Source: Bolinopsis microptera (Eukaryota; Ctenophora; Tentaculata; Lobata; Bolinopsidae). From it: DNA of 64,000 nucleotides. Where the stretch lies: the NCBI RefSeq assembly GCF_026151205.1, contig NC_087078.1, positions 10,397,675-10,461,674 of the forward strand, written 5' to 3'. The position numbers were made by a program, and so were the translations under genes. Positions 35,430-47,222 of this stretch are shown here, one piece after another. Position 1 is the first letter of the stretch, and each line of letters starts with the position of its first letter. The notes beneath the pieces were generated by a model. The model was not told the DNA's origin. It searched no databases and worked only from the letters and a program-made list of their open reading frames with translations.

Positions 35430-38400
35430 AGAAGTGACAATTACTGTATTGAGTACACAATAGTTGTAATTATGAAATAATTAAAGATACGCAATTCTAA
35501 TTATTTACAAATGTGTAGGGATAATTTAGGAATACTATAATACTATAACTACTACTGACAGTAATACACTTTAAGGGTATGCATCGGCGTGTAACTAAAA
35601 CTATGACTGACGATTTTGGATTGAGTCCAGAGCATGTATAATGTCTACCCATGTCAGTCCCATATCATTTCATGCACTCATTTAGACAGACTATAAGCAT
35701 GAGTTGTGTTATGAATGTATATACATGTGAAATGTATATGAAACACGTTCAATCATGTTGGCACTTTATTCCTCACTCATTAAGACCAGACATATTATCA
35801 TTTATTTTTTCGCGAATTAAAAAAGCAAACTACTAACTACATTCTTAAAAACTAATAATTAAATGTAATGACGAAAATGAAAAATTCAGTTCACAGTAGC
35901 AAAAAATTAAAATTAAATTTATGATTAAGAATCTTGTCAATAAATTAGTGCGCGGCACATTCAATCCTTTAAAGCTATGAAACTATAGCAGTACTAAACT
36001 GCTTATGATATATCATATACACAATATAATAAATACAAAATATATATATTGTGCATGTAACAGCATTGAGCATCGAAACGTATTATATTGAAAATAATTT
36101 CAATTGAACAAATTTACCAAAAATGAAGAAATGGTAAATTTATTTCTAAATTTTAAAAGCAAAAATTATTCCTGAACAAATGTTTTATTGTTTATTTCAT
36201 CGTTGTCAAAAATTTGTATCACGTCGTGACCGGGCCCCATTGTCGTTTCACTAAGTAAAGTTTCAACGATACAACGTGCAACGGGTTATACAATGTACAA
36301 TTACGTATGACAATCAATAAATATTATTTGCAATTTGGTGTACGTGCGGCGTTACCTTTACTACTTGGAACCGCAAGCTATTTTTTCATAAACATAACCT
36401 GGCGTAATTGAATCCTCTAAAACGCTCAAATAGGCGCGTTAATGCGATTTTACAATCAACTAATCAGATTTTACAATCTAACTAAGCGCGCGGCTTTTAT
36501 AACGCATACGTCACTTCTTTTTTATTGGTAGTTGGTGTGCACGTGATCTTTTGCGCAGCGGTAAATGGTTCGGAACGAGTCGTTTCACTAAGTTAACGAT
36601 ACAGGGGAGCCGCGCACGAAGTGCGCGGCGGGTCATACAACGTATGACAAAAGATTCGGCGGGATGACAGGCTAAGCGCCGCCCAGCAACAATCGACGAC
36701 GATCCGAAGCAATAATGCTAGTTCGCACGGTGCGTCGAAGCAGTGAAGTCCTCCAAGGCGGAAATATAGACTGCACCATTGACGAATGTTACTAGTCTAT
36801 ATTTCTTCCAAGTAAATATATATTTTTCGTCAATACAGCTGCGGGCATGAAACGTGAAACAAGCGCATCCCAATCGTGTATTGCGCTACAAATACAAAAT
36901 ATAATCAATTAAAAATTCTGGTATTTGGGTTGCTCTAGCCAGAGCTCTGTCGCTTGCAGTATAGTAGCGCGACCGCCGCTTTGCAACAAGCGCGTCACGC
37001 AGTACGCGTAGACACATGCACCCGTGCGCGCAGTGTTGTGACCTCTCTTCGTCGTATTTTACATATATTTGGACGTTGACAATTTATTCCATTGATAATT
37101 TTAAAGTTTTAACATTTTTATATTAATTTCTTTTACAATTTAGTTTTAAAACGATTAGGCTTGCTTTCTGTGAAAATTTTATGTACTTTCGTAAAATAAT
37201 TTTGATGTGGCAGCGATTTGAAAAAGAAATTAGTTAAAAATGATACAAAAAAATCGGAAATTTTTGATATTAAAACATGCATAACTTGGGCTGTGTTGAC
37301 AGTAGAAAAATAATTTAACCCTTGTCCGAAAGGTTTAGAAAATTTTTACACGCCGCGCATAATTGCCGCGCAATTTCGCGTGTCAAATCCGTCGAAGAGT
37401 GAACATAATTGATGAAGGAGCACTTTGAGATTTACATCTCGTGCGTCCAGTGTTGACGCCCTAATCGCGCTCTGTTCACTGTTGCCCCTCGTTATTCCAT
37501 CATCCATACATCTGCTCTTAGTTGCTTCATAATGTGTCAGCAGTAATCAGCCCTGCTGTATTATATATTGTACTTGATTGTTGATACCTAATTAATTAAC
37601 TGTTTACGATGGCAGTTATGGCGGATAATGATTAATCACTCTACAATCGCCTGTCACGTGACTTCTTCAACCCGTTCTGTAGATGGCCCTAAACAACTAT
37701 TCGAAACCCGGAAACCTCTAATCTGATCCCAACCCTAACCCTAACCAAATCCTTTACAAAAGCATATACTGAAACACTAAAGAGTAATTAGGCTAACTTC
37801 CTTATACGGTCATATCACGTGATCGAGATAGTTTTTCGCCAATATCTCGTTAGGGGATAATTTTAACCTTATGTCATGGGGGTAATAGGTAAGTGCTTAG
37901 TAACCTCTTTGCTTTTATTCGAGCCTTTTATTAAATCGAAGTTACAGTTCTAAATAAATTCTAACGTTTAACTTTAATAAGCAAGTTTGGACGCAGGCTA
38001 GAAACGAGTTTAATCCACTAAGTTTTTGATTATTTGTACCTTTTTATCATACAACTTTTTAATTTCAGCAAATTTTAGTTAAAGAGTAAATCAAAGTTAG
38101 CAATCATTGAACTCAATAGTTAAAAAGGTGACTGTAAAAATAGAACTTAGATTTCGATACTTTTAAATGAACCCTTAGTTCTAATGATATAATTTTAAAT
38201 TATAACTATAAGATGTTTAAATTTTCCTGATAGCTAGATCATAGTCATGTAGAAATGAGGTTAAACATTGTCATGCAGAAATTAGGTTAAAATCATTTTT
38301 TCCATAGAAAACACAGTCACGCCTTGACCTTAATTCTTGTACTAACATATTACTTTGGAAAAGTCAACAAAACAGTTGCAGTAAATAGTGTCTAAACGTG

Positions 38401-38640
38401 TCTTTCAGCATTCTTCGTTAGCTTTATGGTTGCCTGCAGCTCGTACAGGAAGAGCTCCACGTGGTGGTTCGTGTAAACGTCTAGGGATTGCCTGCAATAT
38501 GTATGAGGATCAGTGGAACTGTTGGTCTTAACTCTTACTCAAATCCACCCGTAGGGCGCTTGGTTCATCGTGCTAGTTTTATTAAACGAATATGAATACT
38601 GTAGAATACTAAAATTTTCGTGATCTTATAAAATTTTGGT
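35430..38640. other. Intergenic region with a CpG-rich interval
   Basis: No gene recognised. 36480-37030 is markedly richer in CG dinucleotides than its surroundings (GCGCGCGGC, GCACGAAGTGCGC hairpin near 36610). A phrase CGTTTCACTAAG with following AACGATACA and GG(G/T)TCATACAA is duplicated near 36246-36290 and 36580-36640. The stretch 36930-37010 resembles part of the foldback element arms near 59140. CCCTAACCCTAACC (telomere-like) occurs near 37732. Confidence 0.5.
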
Positions 38641-38650
38641 ACACGTAATC

Positions 38651-39080
38651 CTTAGATGGCAAGTACGTACGGTACAGGGCTTTAAGTACGTACGGTACAG
38701 CTACTTTTAAAGGTACGTACGGTACAGGCACTGTAAGGTACAATTTTTTTCAAATTTTTAGAATCCACTTCTATTCAGTGAATTACTTGCAATTTTTTAT
38801 TAGTATTATCATCATAATTTTTGAGACAGAACTAGAAGTCGAAAATAAACACACAAATTAACCGGTACTACACTACTACTACTTGTAATTATCGTTAAAC
38901 TCAAAGCTTCATCCTTTTGTTGCAGTATACGAACACCAGCTTTTCAGCTAGCTCAGGTCGCAACCTTAATCTACGCTTGTCCATTGCTATCAACTGGATT
39001 TGTACCTTTCAGCCTACTTTATTAAGTACGTACCGTACAGCTAATTTAAAGGTACGTACCGTACGTACTTGCCATCTTAG
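38651..39080. mobile_element. 430-bp MITE with 8-bp TSD
   Basis: The ends CTTAGATGGCAAGTACGTAC and its near reverse complement (right end reads GTACGTACTTGCCATCTTAG) are flanked by ACGTAATC on both sides (38643-38650, 39081-39088). Subterminal GGTACGTACGGTACAG units are repeated three times on the left and appear inverted on the right. No coding frame. TSD length suits hAT or P-type transposases, but the terminal bases do not settle which. Confidence 0.87.
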
Positions 39081-39089
39081 ACGTAATCC

Positions 39090-40890
39090 TGTAGTTCTAG
39101 ATATTTTACAATTCTACAAATTTGGTTTACCCGCTACATTTCGTTCAGAATTACGATACAATTTGGAGATGAATTAAAGTAGCTATTTTATGTCCAACAA
39201 ACTAACCTTGTGGCGGCGTCATTTTGTTCAGTCAACAGACAATTTCTTTCCTCATCAACTATTGTACTGATTGTGATGGGGAGTTAGACTGTATGAAATA
39301 ATTAGACAATGATATGATTAATTGTAATTTAGTAAAAGTACTTTTAAGATGAAACTTATACTTAGCCACAAACCCAGTTTTTTTAATCTCACAACCCAGT
39401 TTCCTATGTTCTTGAATATTAGTCAAGAAATGAAACAGTATTAATTATTGCATGAAGGATCTACTTTTCTGTATTATATGATCTGCAAACATTACACAAT
39501 ACACTTAAAGATTACAAATTTGACAAACGAAATGTGGTGAAATATCTTTGGGACTGTAGATAAGATTGCACTGTAAAATATACACATGTACATTGTACTT
39601 ATGAAACAGTTGGCCAGTTTCCAATCGTTAAGTAGAGTCAGACAGTATAGACTCCAAGAAATACTATTGTAAAATATCGTTAAAACCAGAATAATCCTCC
39701 GACCGGGGCGTACCAATGATAAACTTTGCCTACGCACTACACACCGTACTAACTAGTCGTATAGAGACTAACACTAGCTACGACTAACACGTGTCTTACC
39801 CCGCAAAACCATCGATAACTGATGATAACCTATCTAATCTTATAACACTCAAATCCAAACGGTTTTTCTACATTAAACTAGAACATTCGAAAAGATCACT
39901 AAGCTATAACCATGCTGCATCAGCTTACCAATACCATATTACACTGATACCCGATCCACGATTTGGTATGTTACTTCGTGAATATGGTGAACAGGCCGTT
40001 GCTATCTGCACTGTATTTCAAACATATCCAGTGGGACATGTTCCTCGTCTCGCACATGGGATACACTGTAACTGCTCTGTCTCAATAATCAGACCACAAA
40101 CAAGTTGGTAATAAACGTTACACATCTTCTAAATTTTATCACGTTTATATATACAACTAATCTAGTAATTCATTCATTGCTCATTCCGTATGTTGCATTT
40201 CATCACTTAACAATTAAGCGGACCAACTATTATTATTATTATTCCTCCAGGTTCAACGGAGAAGAGACATTGGTGTTAGCAGACTTCATTTCTAACACAA
40301 TATGTAAGCATTTGAACTGGGAAATCATTTTATTATGTATTGATAAAAAACTAGCAATTGTATACGAAATCGCTAACAAAGCACATAACACGTTAAATTG
40401 CGCGCGTGTAACTACACGTGCCAGATTAAGCTCTACGTGAAGATCATATATTACAATAATTGTGCAACAGAAGGAATCCCGATAACTCTTGACCTCTGCT
40501 AGATCCGGAGGATGTCACCATTTTACCTTCACACAGACAGTCTACCTCTGGGTGTGTCCAAATTTTCAAAACCCTCCCCTCCCCGGACGTCTATATTTCC
40601 AACTGCTTTTACTTTTAGGAGCACAAATAATACTTGACAATAATACATTTAGTGTCGAACAGGTTTAGCATAGTTACATTTAGGTACTCGTTCAAAATAC
40701 AGGGATCTAAACTTACAGAGTAATTAGTGTCAAAGAGTTGAAATAAATGGGGCTTTTTCGTTAATTCTGACAAAATTTCCAGACGTCCGGATTTTCAGAA
40801 ACCACACCCTTCCTATTTGCCGGACGTCCTAAGTAGATGGCCCCTAACTATTGCATTTGGTTAAGAGGTCCGGTCTCAGCCGGGTCTCGG
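39090..40890. other. Intergenic region, no gene supported
   Basis: A 106-codon plus frame (39791-40111) and a 111-codon frame (40105-40440) have ordinary composition but no recognisable domain, splice logic or repeats. A similar GGACGTC/GGACGTCT motif recurs near 40585, 40783 and 40824. Confidence 0.4.
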
Positions 40891-40897
40891 CGTTCTC

Positions 40898-42075
40898 CTA
40901 TGGTAACTTCAGTTGCTCATCAAGATCAGACATCGCCACCCAGTCCCGAGATGCACTCAGGTCCCAGGATACCAAAACTACGCTCTGTGCACTCTTCTTC
41001 GCTGGAAACTTCTTGCTTCCCTCAGGCATAAAATCAATGCATTGCTTGGTCTCCTTCACTCTATTCTTAGACGTGTTCACTCGGCGTTCACAATGGAAAG
41101 TCACGTGGTCTGTGAGTTGTTTGAGAACCTTATCATGCCGCCACCTGTAACGCCCTTGGCTCAGTGAGACCCTACAACCAGATAGAATGTGTTGTATGGT
41201 CCCTGTCCTATCCTCACACAGCTTGCAAAGTCCATCCTCTTCTTCACACCGCTTCAATGCTAAGGCTGGTGTGACCACAGTACCATAAGTCACACTGAGC
41301 ATAAAACCTGTGAGCGAATCACTATACTTAAAGAGTTTGTGCCAGCTCATGTCCGTCTTCATAACCTCTTCCCTCCACTGTCCCCATCTTGACTGCATCT
41401 CAAGAGAGCCGCATTGAACTTCATATTCGAGGTTTCTTTTAACTCTCTGAAGGACCTCAGCTTGTTGTTCTCGGGCGTTCATCTTCTTCCACGGTTTCTT
41501 CCATTCTCCAAAACCAATCCCTGCCCTGCTGTACGGCTGGACCATTCCTCTCACCTCTTCACAGACTAAGTCCCTCTCAGCACAATCTAGTTCCTTGTCT
41601 GGTCTCCAAACTCTCCCTGACCTGACTTGCGGTTGAATCGCCCTTATCATGTCATCAAAAAACTGCTGGTAGGACTGATCTGCATGCAGCGTCGACATTT
41701 CTCCAGCTTCCAAGTATCGGACAGGCAGCTGATGGGCAAGGCCCCGTAGATGTTTGACTAAATAAGCAGATGTTACTCAGTGTATGGCCTACACCCAGCC
41801 ACTTCCTCATCAAACTGTGCTGCCTCTGTTCTAATCCACCGACCCAGGAACTTGATTGGCTTTTCCGCTACGTTTGGAATCACCCCTCCCCCTAGACTAA
41901 AACTTTCTTCGACGCCTCCACTTCCACTGTTCTCTTCATACCATTCTACTACTACTCCCTCTTCATGACCAGGGCTCTTGAGTTGGAGGATTTCAACTGG
42001 AAACGTGACCAGTCCACATATCTCTTAAATATATTGAGCAGTGTTTTCATATCCTTCATCTGGGCACAAGTAAAG
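40898..42075 (-). pseudogene. Degraded LINE reverse-transcriptase C-terminal fragment
   Basis: Minus-strand pieces of one retrotransposon protein. In translation order: about 42075-41950 (LLNIFKRYVDWSRFQL then SSNSRALVMK, the post-palm segment, ending in a stop), 41960-41780 (VIPNVAEKPIKFLGRWI, thumb start, ending in a stop) and 41775-40898 (from AYLVKHLRG through the long frame beginning at 41713). The last contains CKLCEDRTGTIQHILSGCRV (C-x2-C-x8-H-x4-C), then GRYRWRHDKVLKQLTDHV, and a C-terminal LVSWDLSASRDWVAMSDLD. The palm with YADD is missing and at least two frame breaks separate the pieces, so the element is dead. Confidence 0.8.
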
Positions 42076-42079
42076 TCAA

Positions 42080-42790
42080 ACAACTGGATGGATCACATCA
42101 TTAATTATACGGCACTAATATGCGACAATAATTAAAACTAAAATGAGAGAGTGACGTGCCACACCCTCTGAAATCAATGAAATTTGGCGAAACTTTCAGA
42201 AATACTAAGTTTGACCCACATGTGAAGGTCGCTAAACTATAAAATGTAATATTTCAGGTACAAATTCTACTAGTACGATTCGATGCAGTGGAAGAGGTTG
42301 AAGTTGACGTTTAAGCAGTCACCCTGCCGAACAAGAAATCAGTCAGGCAAAGAGGCTAGGTTGACTAGAAACTCAATCACTGTATCCGTGGAACTTGCCG
42401 GAAGCTATCTGAGTTATTTTACCTCCTTATTTCAAATGACCTCCAAACCAATTACATTGAAGAGGTGAAGAAACCATTGATATTTACTGAATTAAATGCA
42501 ACTATAAAACCGAAATAGTAATACACTACTGACTACAAAGAAACATCTTACATGGGGCAATGGCTCATATAAGTGTTCATATGTTAGTTTTCATGTCATA
42601 GCCGTTGAAAAAATATGGCAGAATGACAGGCTGAATGTGGCCCAGTAGAAGAAAAAAACATTATAATTCTTTCCGACCATAATAGAAATACTATTAAACT
42701 AGAATGAAACAAAGAGTATTACATTTTTAAATTAGTCGAGTCAACCAAATTTCACAGAGAAGCTGGACATTTATACAAAAACTTAAACGC
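42080..42790. other. Intergenic region, no gene seen
   Basis: AT-rich DNA without recognisable coding or RNA features. Confidence 0.5.
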
Positions 42791-42797
42791 AATGTGT

Positions 42798-42858
42798 ATG
42801 CGCCGTGACCATGGTCACGGCGCATAACCATTGCGCCGTGACCGTTGGTCACGGCGCA
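42798..42858. repeat. Two adjacent GC-rich palindromes
   Basis: A perfect 28-bp palindrome, ATGCGCCGTGACCA plus its reverse complement (42798-42825), is followed six bases later by a 27-bp hairpin with the same stem (TGCGCCGTGACC, loop GTT, 42832-42858). Both sit in AT-rich DNA. Each strand can form a cruciform or a tandem stem-loop. Confidence 0.93.
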
Positions 42859-42859
42859 T

Positions 42860-44310
42860 GTCCCGTAAGATGCTGCGCACATTTTTGATTTTAAAATGGC
42901 GGGAACACATTTCAACTGCCATTGATATACAATACATTGTAGTGCATAGTGGAGTGTGTGGTCTGATAGTAGACAGAGGATTTATTTGGAACATTTCCGG
43001 TGCCTTAAACTGTTCTCCACTGTGCACTGCACTGAGCACACTGACTATTTGATCGCTTAAACGAATAAGCGAGCTTTCAAAAACATAAGCTATCAATGTT
43101 TCATGCTGTACACATATTCAATATTGTTTTCTTTTTACATAATTGATAATATCCCTAATATATTTTCAGGAGTATAGGTAATCAGACACTAAAGAGGACC
43201 AATTATTCTATGTTCTACATCTTCAATGATGAATAAAGATCTCGGATTGCTTCTACTAATGCATGATGTGTTAAAATGAAAGAGAAAGAGAAACCACTCA
43301 TTTATGATTTACTTTTAGTATTATGTCTTTCACTGTTTTGACAATGATATTGAAGTTGATCTTAAAAACTGACTATGAACCCTTGCTAAATGATTTGGGA
43401 AGGTGTTAGGGCTAAATATGCCTGTAGACATCACTTTCAGTGATTTTTATGAAATCAATGATTAGGGTATATTTTGGGACTGAAATAAGCGCAAGACCTT
43501 CGACGTTTCTATTGCTACTGTTTTTTTAATTTAGCAAATATACAAACAAATTTTATACTGTCGTAAAGATAAAATATTTAGTTATCGGATAGAGACTTGA
43601 AAATTAAGTATTACAATAACTAAGCTAAAATATTCAATGTTAAACTCAAAAATTTTCACGCGTTTATGAAGAAATATTTAGTTCTGCGCGTAGTTTTTTG
43701 GTCACATCTACGGCAAATTTTCGCCAATTTTGTTCATAATTTCAAAATGTTACTTAGTAGACAAATTACTTTCGGACTACATCCATATTGTTTATTTAAG
43801 TCTAAAAGAAACCACATTTATTTGACTTCAAAATTGTTCAATCTGAATACAAGCTAATTACGACGAAGGGAGGTCACGACACTGCGCGCAGGAGTGACAT
43901 GGCTATGTGAAGTATTGGGGTAAATATGTTTTTGATTGAAAAAGCTCATCGTTAATAAAATTAATTTACTCATTTAATATCGAAAAAATGTATTTTGTTC
44001 TCTGTGCACGGATTGGTTTTCTTTCAGAAGCACTTTCAGTTTTCTTTTTCATAATTGATGTTTGTTTTATTACACATTTGGTGTCTCTCATTATAGTTTG
44101 TTTTATATATTCCGTGACTCCTTTCGATAAAATGTAACATTATGGTCAAGTATATTATATAGTAAAACAAAGATTATTGCATGGAAACAAAAAATTTGCT
44201 ACGGGGTAGTAGGTTCGTTATATATTTTATAACTTCAGGTTTCCAAGATTGCAAAAATTTTGTTTCAGTAATATATGGTTGATCCTTTAACACATATTTT
44301 TTATTTAATA
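42860..44310. other. Intergenic region, no gene seen
   Basis: Strongly AT-rich. No credible frames, tandem arrays or inverted repeats noted. Confidence 0.5.
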
Positions 44311-44317
44311 TATAAAA

Positions 44318-44900
44318 TTATTCAAACAATATACACATAATATAGCAATGACCCTATATAAAAACAAACCTTTAAGAATATAAAAAATTCCCTAAACACT
44401 CAAAAATTACACTTGGCCTTGTGGCTCCAAGTTAAGATCTAGACTGTTTATATTAACAATGTTTTTTCTCGCACCTCTGTCTCCACGGAGAGAAATCACT
44501 GTTGTTCTTAGGATTTCAAAGCGAAGGCGCTTTCTGATGTAACCTACAGCATCCGAGTACCTCTGGCCAGTGTGGTACTCCATCTTACTGGCCAGCTTTT
44601 TTACCAGTCTTTCAGCCCTACTACCCATTCCCCCAGAAGTCGAGAACACTAAAGGTGTGAAGCTTCCTTTCTCCACTTCAAGAACCCAAGGTTGTAACAT
44701 CGCTTTTTCTCATTTTCATGGGACTGGTACATTGCTGGGATCGATTTGCTTGCATTGGAGGGGGCTGGGGCATGAAATACCCTTCCATCAAAATATGCCC
44801 TCTCTGAAGCATTCCAAATCGATCTTGCAGAAATGTCCAGCCTAGCTTGGTCTCCAAGTACTGTTCCCTTAGGCAACTTCAGACCATCAACTGGAAGAAG
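44318..44900 (-). pseudogene. PHD-RT retroelement 3' fragment (copy 3)
   Basis: The minus strand carries the last coding part of the PHD-RT element (44876-44400) and its 3' UTR (to about 44318). The protein segments are LPKGTVLGDQARLDISARS, then AYFDGRVFHAPAPSNASKSI and TPLVFSTSGGMGSRAERLV, a domain whose spaced D...D/E...K residues suggest a restriction-endonuclease-like fold. The frame breaks between CYNLGFLKWRKEASHL and the LVFSTSGG frame exactly as in copy 1. FDG here is FDV in copy 1. The 5' edge is the motif CTGGAAGAAG (44891-44900), a breakpoint shared with two other copies. Confidence 0.82.
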
Positions 44901-45225
44901 ATTATATGTGATTGTAGAGTTAGAATTAACCCAAATATCAGGGACACGAATGACTACTCCAGGATTTAAGAAACTAAACTTTCAACACTGAAAACATTCA
45001 GATTCTTGCCAAATATATTTCGATTGTAGTCATCTCCAGTGACATTGAACCTAAAAAATGTTAAAAGGTTAGTGAAACTCAAACCGTTACAAAATTAAGA
45101 ATCCGAAAAAGGTAAAAAGATCAAATTAAGGTTTATGGAATATAGGTAATCCAAAGGGATTGACAGTATTAAGGCCAAAAGGTCTAAGAGAATTAAGCAA
45201 ATGTATGTAGTTATTATATGATATA
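44830..45225. repeat. 395-bp chimeric module, first copy
   Basis: Inverted PHD-RT coding sequence (44830-44900) joined at CTGGAAGAAG to about 325 bp of non-RT DNA (ATGTGATTGTAGAGTTAG ... GTAGTTATTATATGATATA). The whole junction-spanning module reappears at 46826-47219 with a 3-bp length difference beside the joint. Confidence 0.9.
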
Positions 45226-45227
45226 TA

Positions 45228-45985
45228 TCTGCTAAGTTTCTGGGAGTCGTCATCGATGAAAAGCTAACCTGGGAAGAACATATAAAATCACTTAGGCGTT
45301 CTCTCAGCCATGCAACATCAACTCTCTGCCGCCTACGCTGCTCCCTCCCAGATTTCTTACACCGCCAGTTGTATTACACTCTATTTGAATCACACCTCTC
45401 CTATTGTATCACGGTTTGGGGTGGGGCAGCCAAAACTCGTATAAGTTCTGTATTCAAAGCACAAAAATATTGTCTCAGGGTACTGTTTGGCGACAGGGAG
45501 GCATACCTAGATAAATTTAAGACCTGTGCTCGTGCTCGACCGTTTGGCAACCAAAATCTGAACAAAAAATTTTTCTTGAAAGAGCACACGAAACCTTTGT
45601 TCAAGGAACACGGAATACTTGCCGTCCAAAACCTGTACACTTACCATTGTTTCCTTGAGCTCTATAAAATCATGAAATTCCGTGCTCCGATTTCCCTCCA
45701 TGAAAATTTCACCTGCTCAAGTAGGAAACCCACCCTTATACTAAGCCAAGCAGACCCCCCTGACAACTTCAATAGCAGAACGACTCGTATTTGGAACGTA
45801 ATTGTGCCTAAGCTTGGTATACGTGACTACTGTCTAAGTGTGGCCTGCCTGAAGTCTAGGATGAAGCAATCACTGCTCGTCAACCAGCATAACCATGCTG
45901 ATCTTGATCGGACAAACAAAGATTTCGAATGCTCTAATCTAAATTTTGACATTAAGTCTACCCTAGGGTCCACACATCCAAAATG
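45228..45985 (+). pseudogene. CR1/Jockey-like LINE C-terminal fragment
   Basis: Opens with AKFLGVVIDEKLTWEEHIKS, then LRCSLPDFLHRQLYYTLFES, HLSYCITVWGG and VFKAQKYCLRVLFG. This is the standard sequence after the RT palm in CR1/Jockey-group LINEs (K-x-L-G-x-x-I-D...W..HI). The frame runs to a stop at 45984-45986 and continues as an uncharacterised C-terminal tail. All catalytic RT motifs are absent. It begins directly after the chimeric module, so the truncation coincides with that junction. Confidence 0.85.
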
Positions 45986-45989
45986 ATTA

Positions 45990-46630
45990 TCTTGAAATTG
46001 AAAATTAGCTGGGTGTGCATTTTCCTTTGTCTTACTAACGTGTGTGAGCGCAGTGTAGTGAGAAAGTGTTTTTAACAGATTTATTATTAGACTTAGGATT
46101 ATGATTTTTAATATATTACATTGATATAAGATTTATTTTTGATAGGTACTTAATAAAGTTGATGAATTTCCCTCCCTATTAAAATTTTAAACCCATTTAG
46201 TGAAAATTGATAAACGAAGATCTAGATATTGATACATATTATAACCAACATTGCTTATATTCTGCCTTGTAAACAAAGAGCAAATCTTCTTAATGCCTTC
46301 TTCCTGTCCTAAAACTAAAACTTCATCCTATTAAAGTAAAGGCCAGTTGTTACCACAAGCTATTATACCGTCCCTCTCAAAATCATGCCTCAGCCTCCAT
46401 CAAAAACAATTTTAGTTTTCAGTCCTTCTAGTTTCCAAAAATCTACCGAGCTAGTGTTCTGGTGTGCACAAAAGCCCCTAAGCCCGTGCATTCCTTGCCC
46501 CCGCTAGCTGCCAGTCCTTGACAAACTTCCAATAGCAAAGATCAACTAGTCATTTACAAATTGAGCACTATACAATTTTAATTGTTTTAAATATTTGAGT
46601 TTGTAAAATGAGCTAAAACATTGATTTATT
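45990..46630. other. Unique spacer between retroelement fragments
   Basis: No coding or repeat features recognised. May include the 3' UTR of the preceding LINE fragment. Confidence 0.45.
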
Positions 46631-46636
46631 AGTTTC

Positions 46637-46817
46637 ATTGATTGTATTCAATGTGAAGGAAAATGTGGACGATGGTTCCATGCGGCATGTAGTGGACTGT
46701 CGGAGTTGCAGTTTAAAGACCTAGCAGAAAATGAGGATTCTGAGTGGTCATGTCAAAGATGTGGCAAGGAGGAGAAGAGCAACGAAGACGAAGACGAAAA
46801 CCCCATAACTGTCCCCC
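46637..46817 (+). pseudogene. PHD-finger fragment of the PHD-RT element (copy 4)
   Basis: Encodes DCIQCEGKCGRWFHAACSGL, then DSEWSCQRCGKEE, identical at the protein level to the start of copy 1, and ends after DEDENPIT where a run of C replaces the expected continuation. Directly after the C-run (46809-46820) comes an inverted RT fragment, so the piece is a chimera joined at poly-C. Confidence 0.88.
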
Positions 46818-46825
46818 CCCCCCCA

Positions 46826-47219
46826 GAAATGTCCAGCCTAGCTTGGTCTCCAAGTACTGTTCCCTTAGGCAACTTCAGACCATCAACTGGAAGAAGATAT
46901 GTGATTGTAGAGTTAGAATTAACCCAAATATCAGGGACACGAATGACTACTCCAGGATTTAAGAAACTAAACTTTCAACACTGAAAACATTCAGATTCTT
47001 GCCAAATATATTTCGATTGTAGTCATCTCCAGTGACATTGAACCTAAAAAATGTTAAAAGGTTAGTGAAACTCAAACCGTTACAAAATTAAGAATCCGAA
47101 AAAGGTAAAAAGATCAAATTAAGGTTTATGGAATATAGGTAATCCAAAGGGATTGACAGTATTAAGGCCAAAAGGTCTAAGAGAATTAAGCAAATGTATG
47201 TAGTTATTATATGATATAG
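46826..47219. repeat. 395-bp chimeric module, second copy
   Basis: Second occurrence of the 44830-45225 module in the same orientation. It is followed immediately by the truncated start of PHD-RT copy 1 at 47223. Confidence 0.9.
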
Positions 47220-47222
47220 ATA

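Noticed and set aside
35207-35480. SLYPCILV repeat frames on the minus strand and the mirror frame on plus
   Set aside because: Translation of the GGATACAA octamer in several phases; no flanking coding signal.
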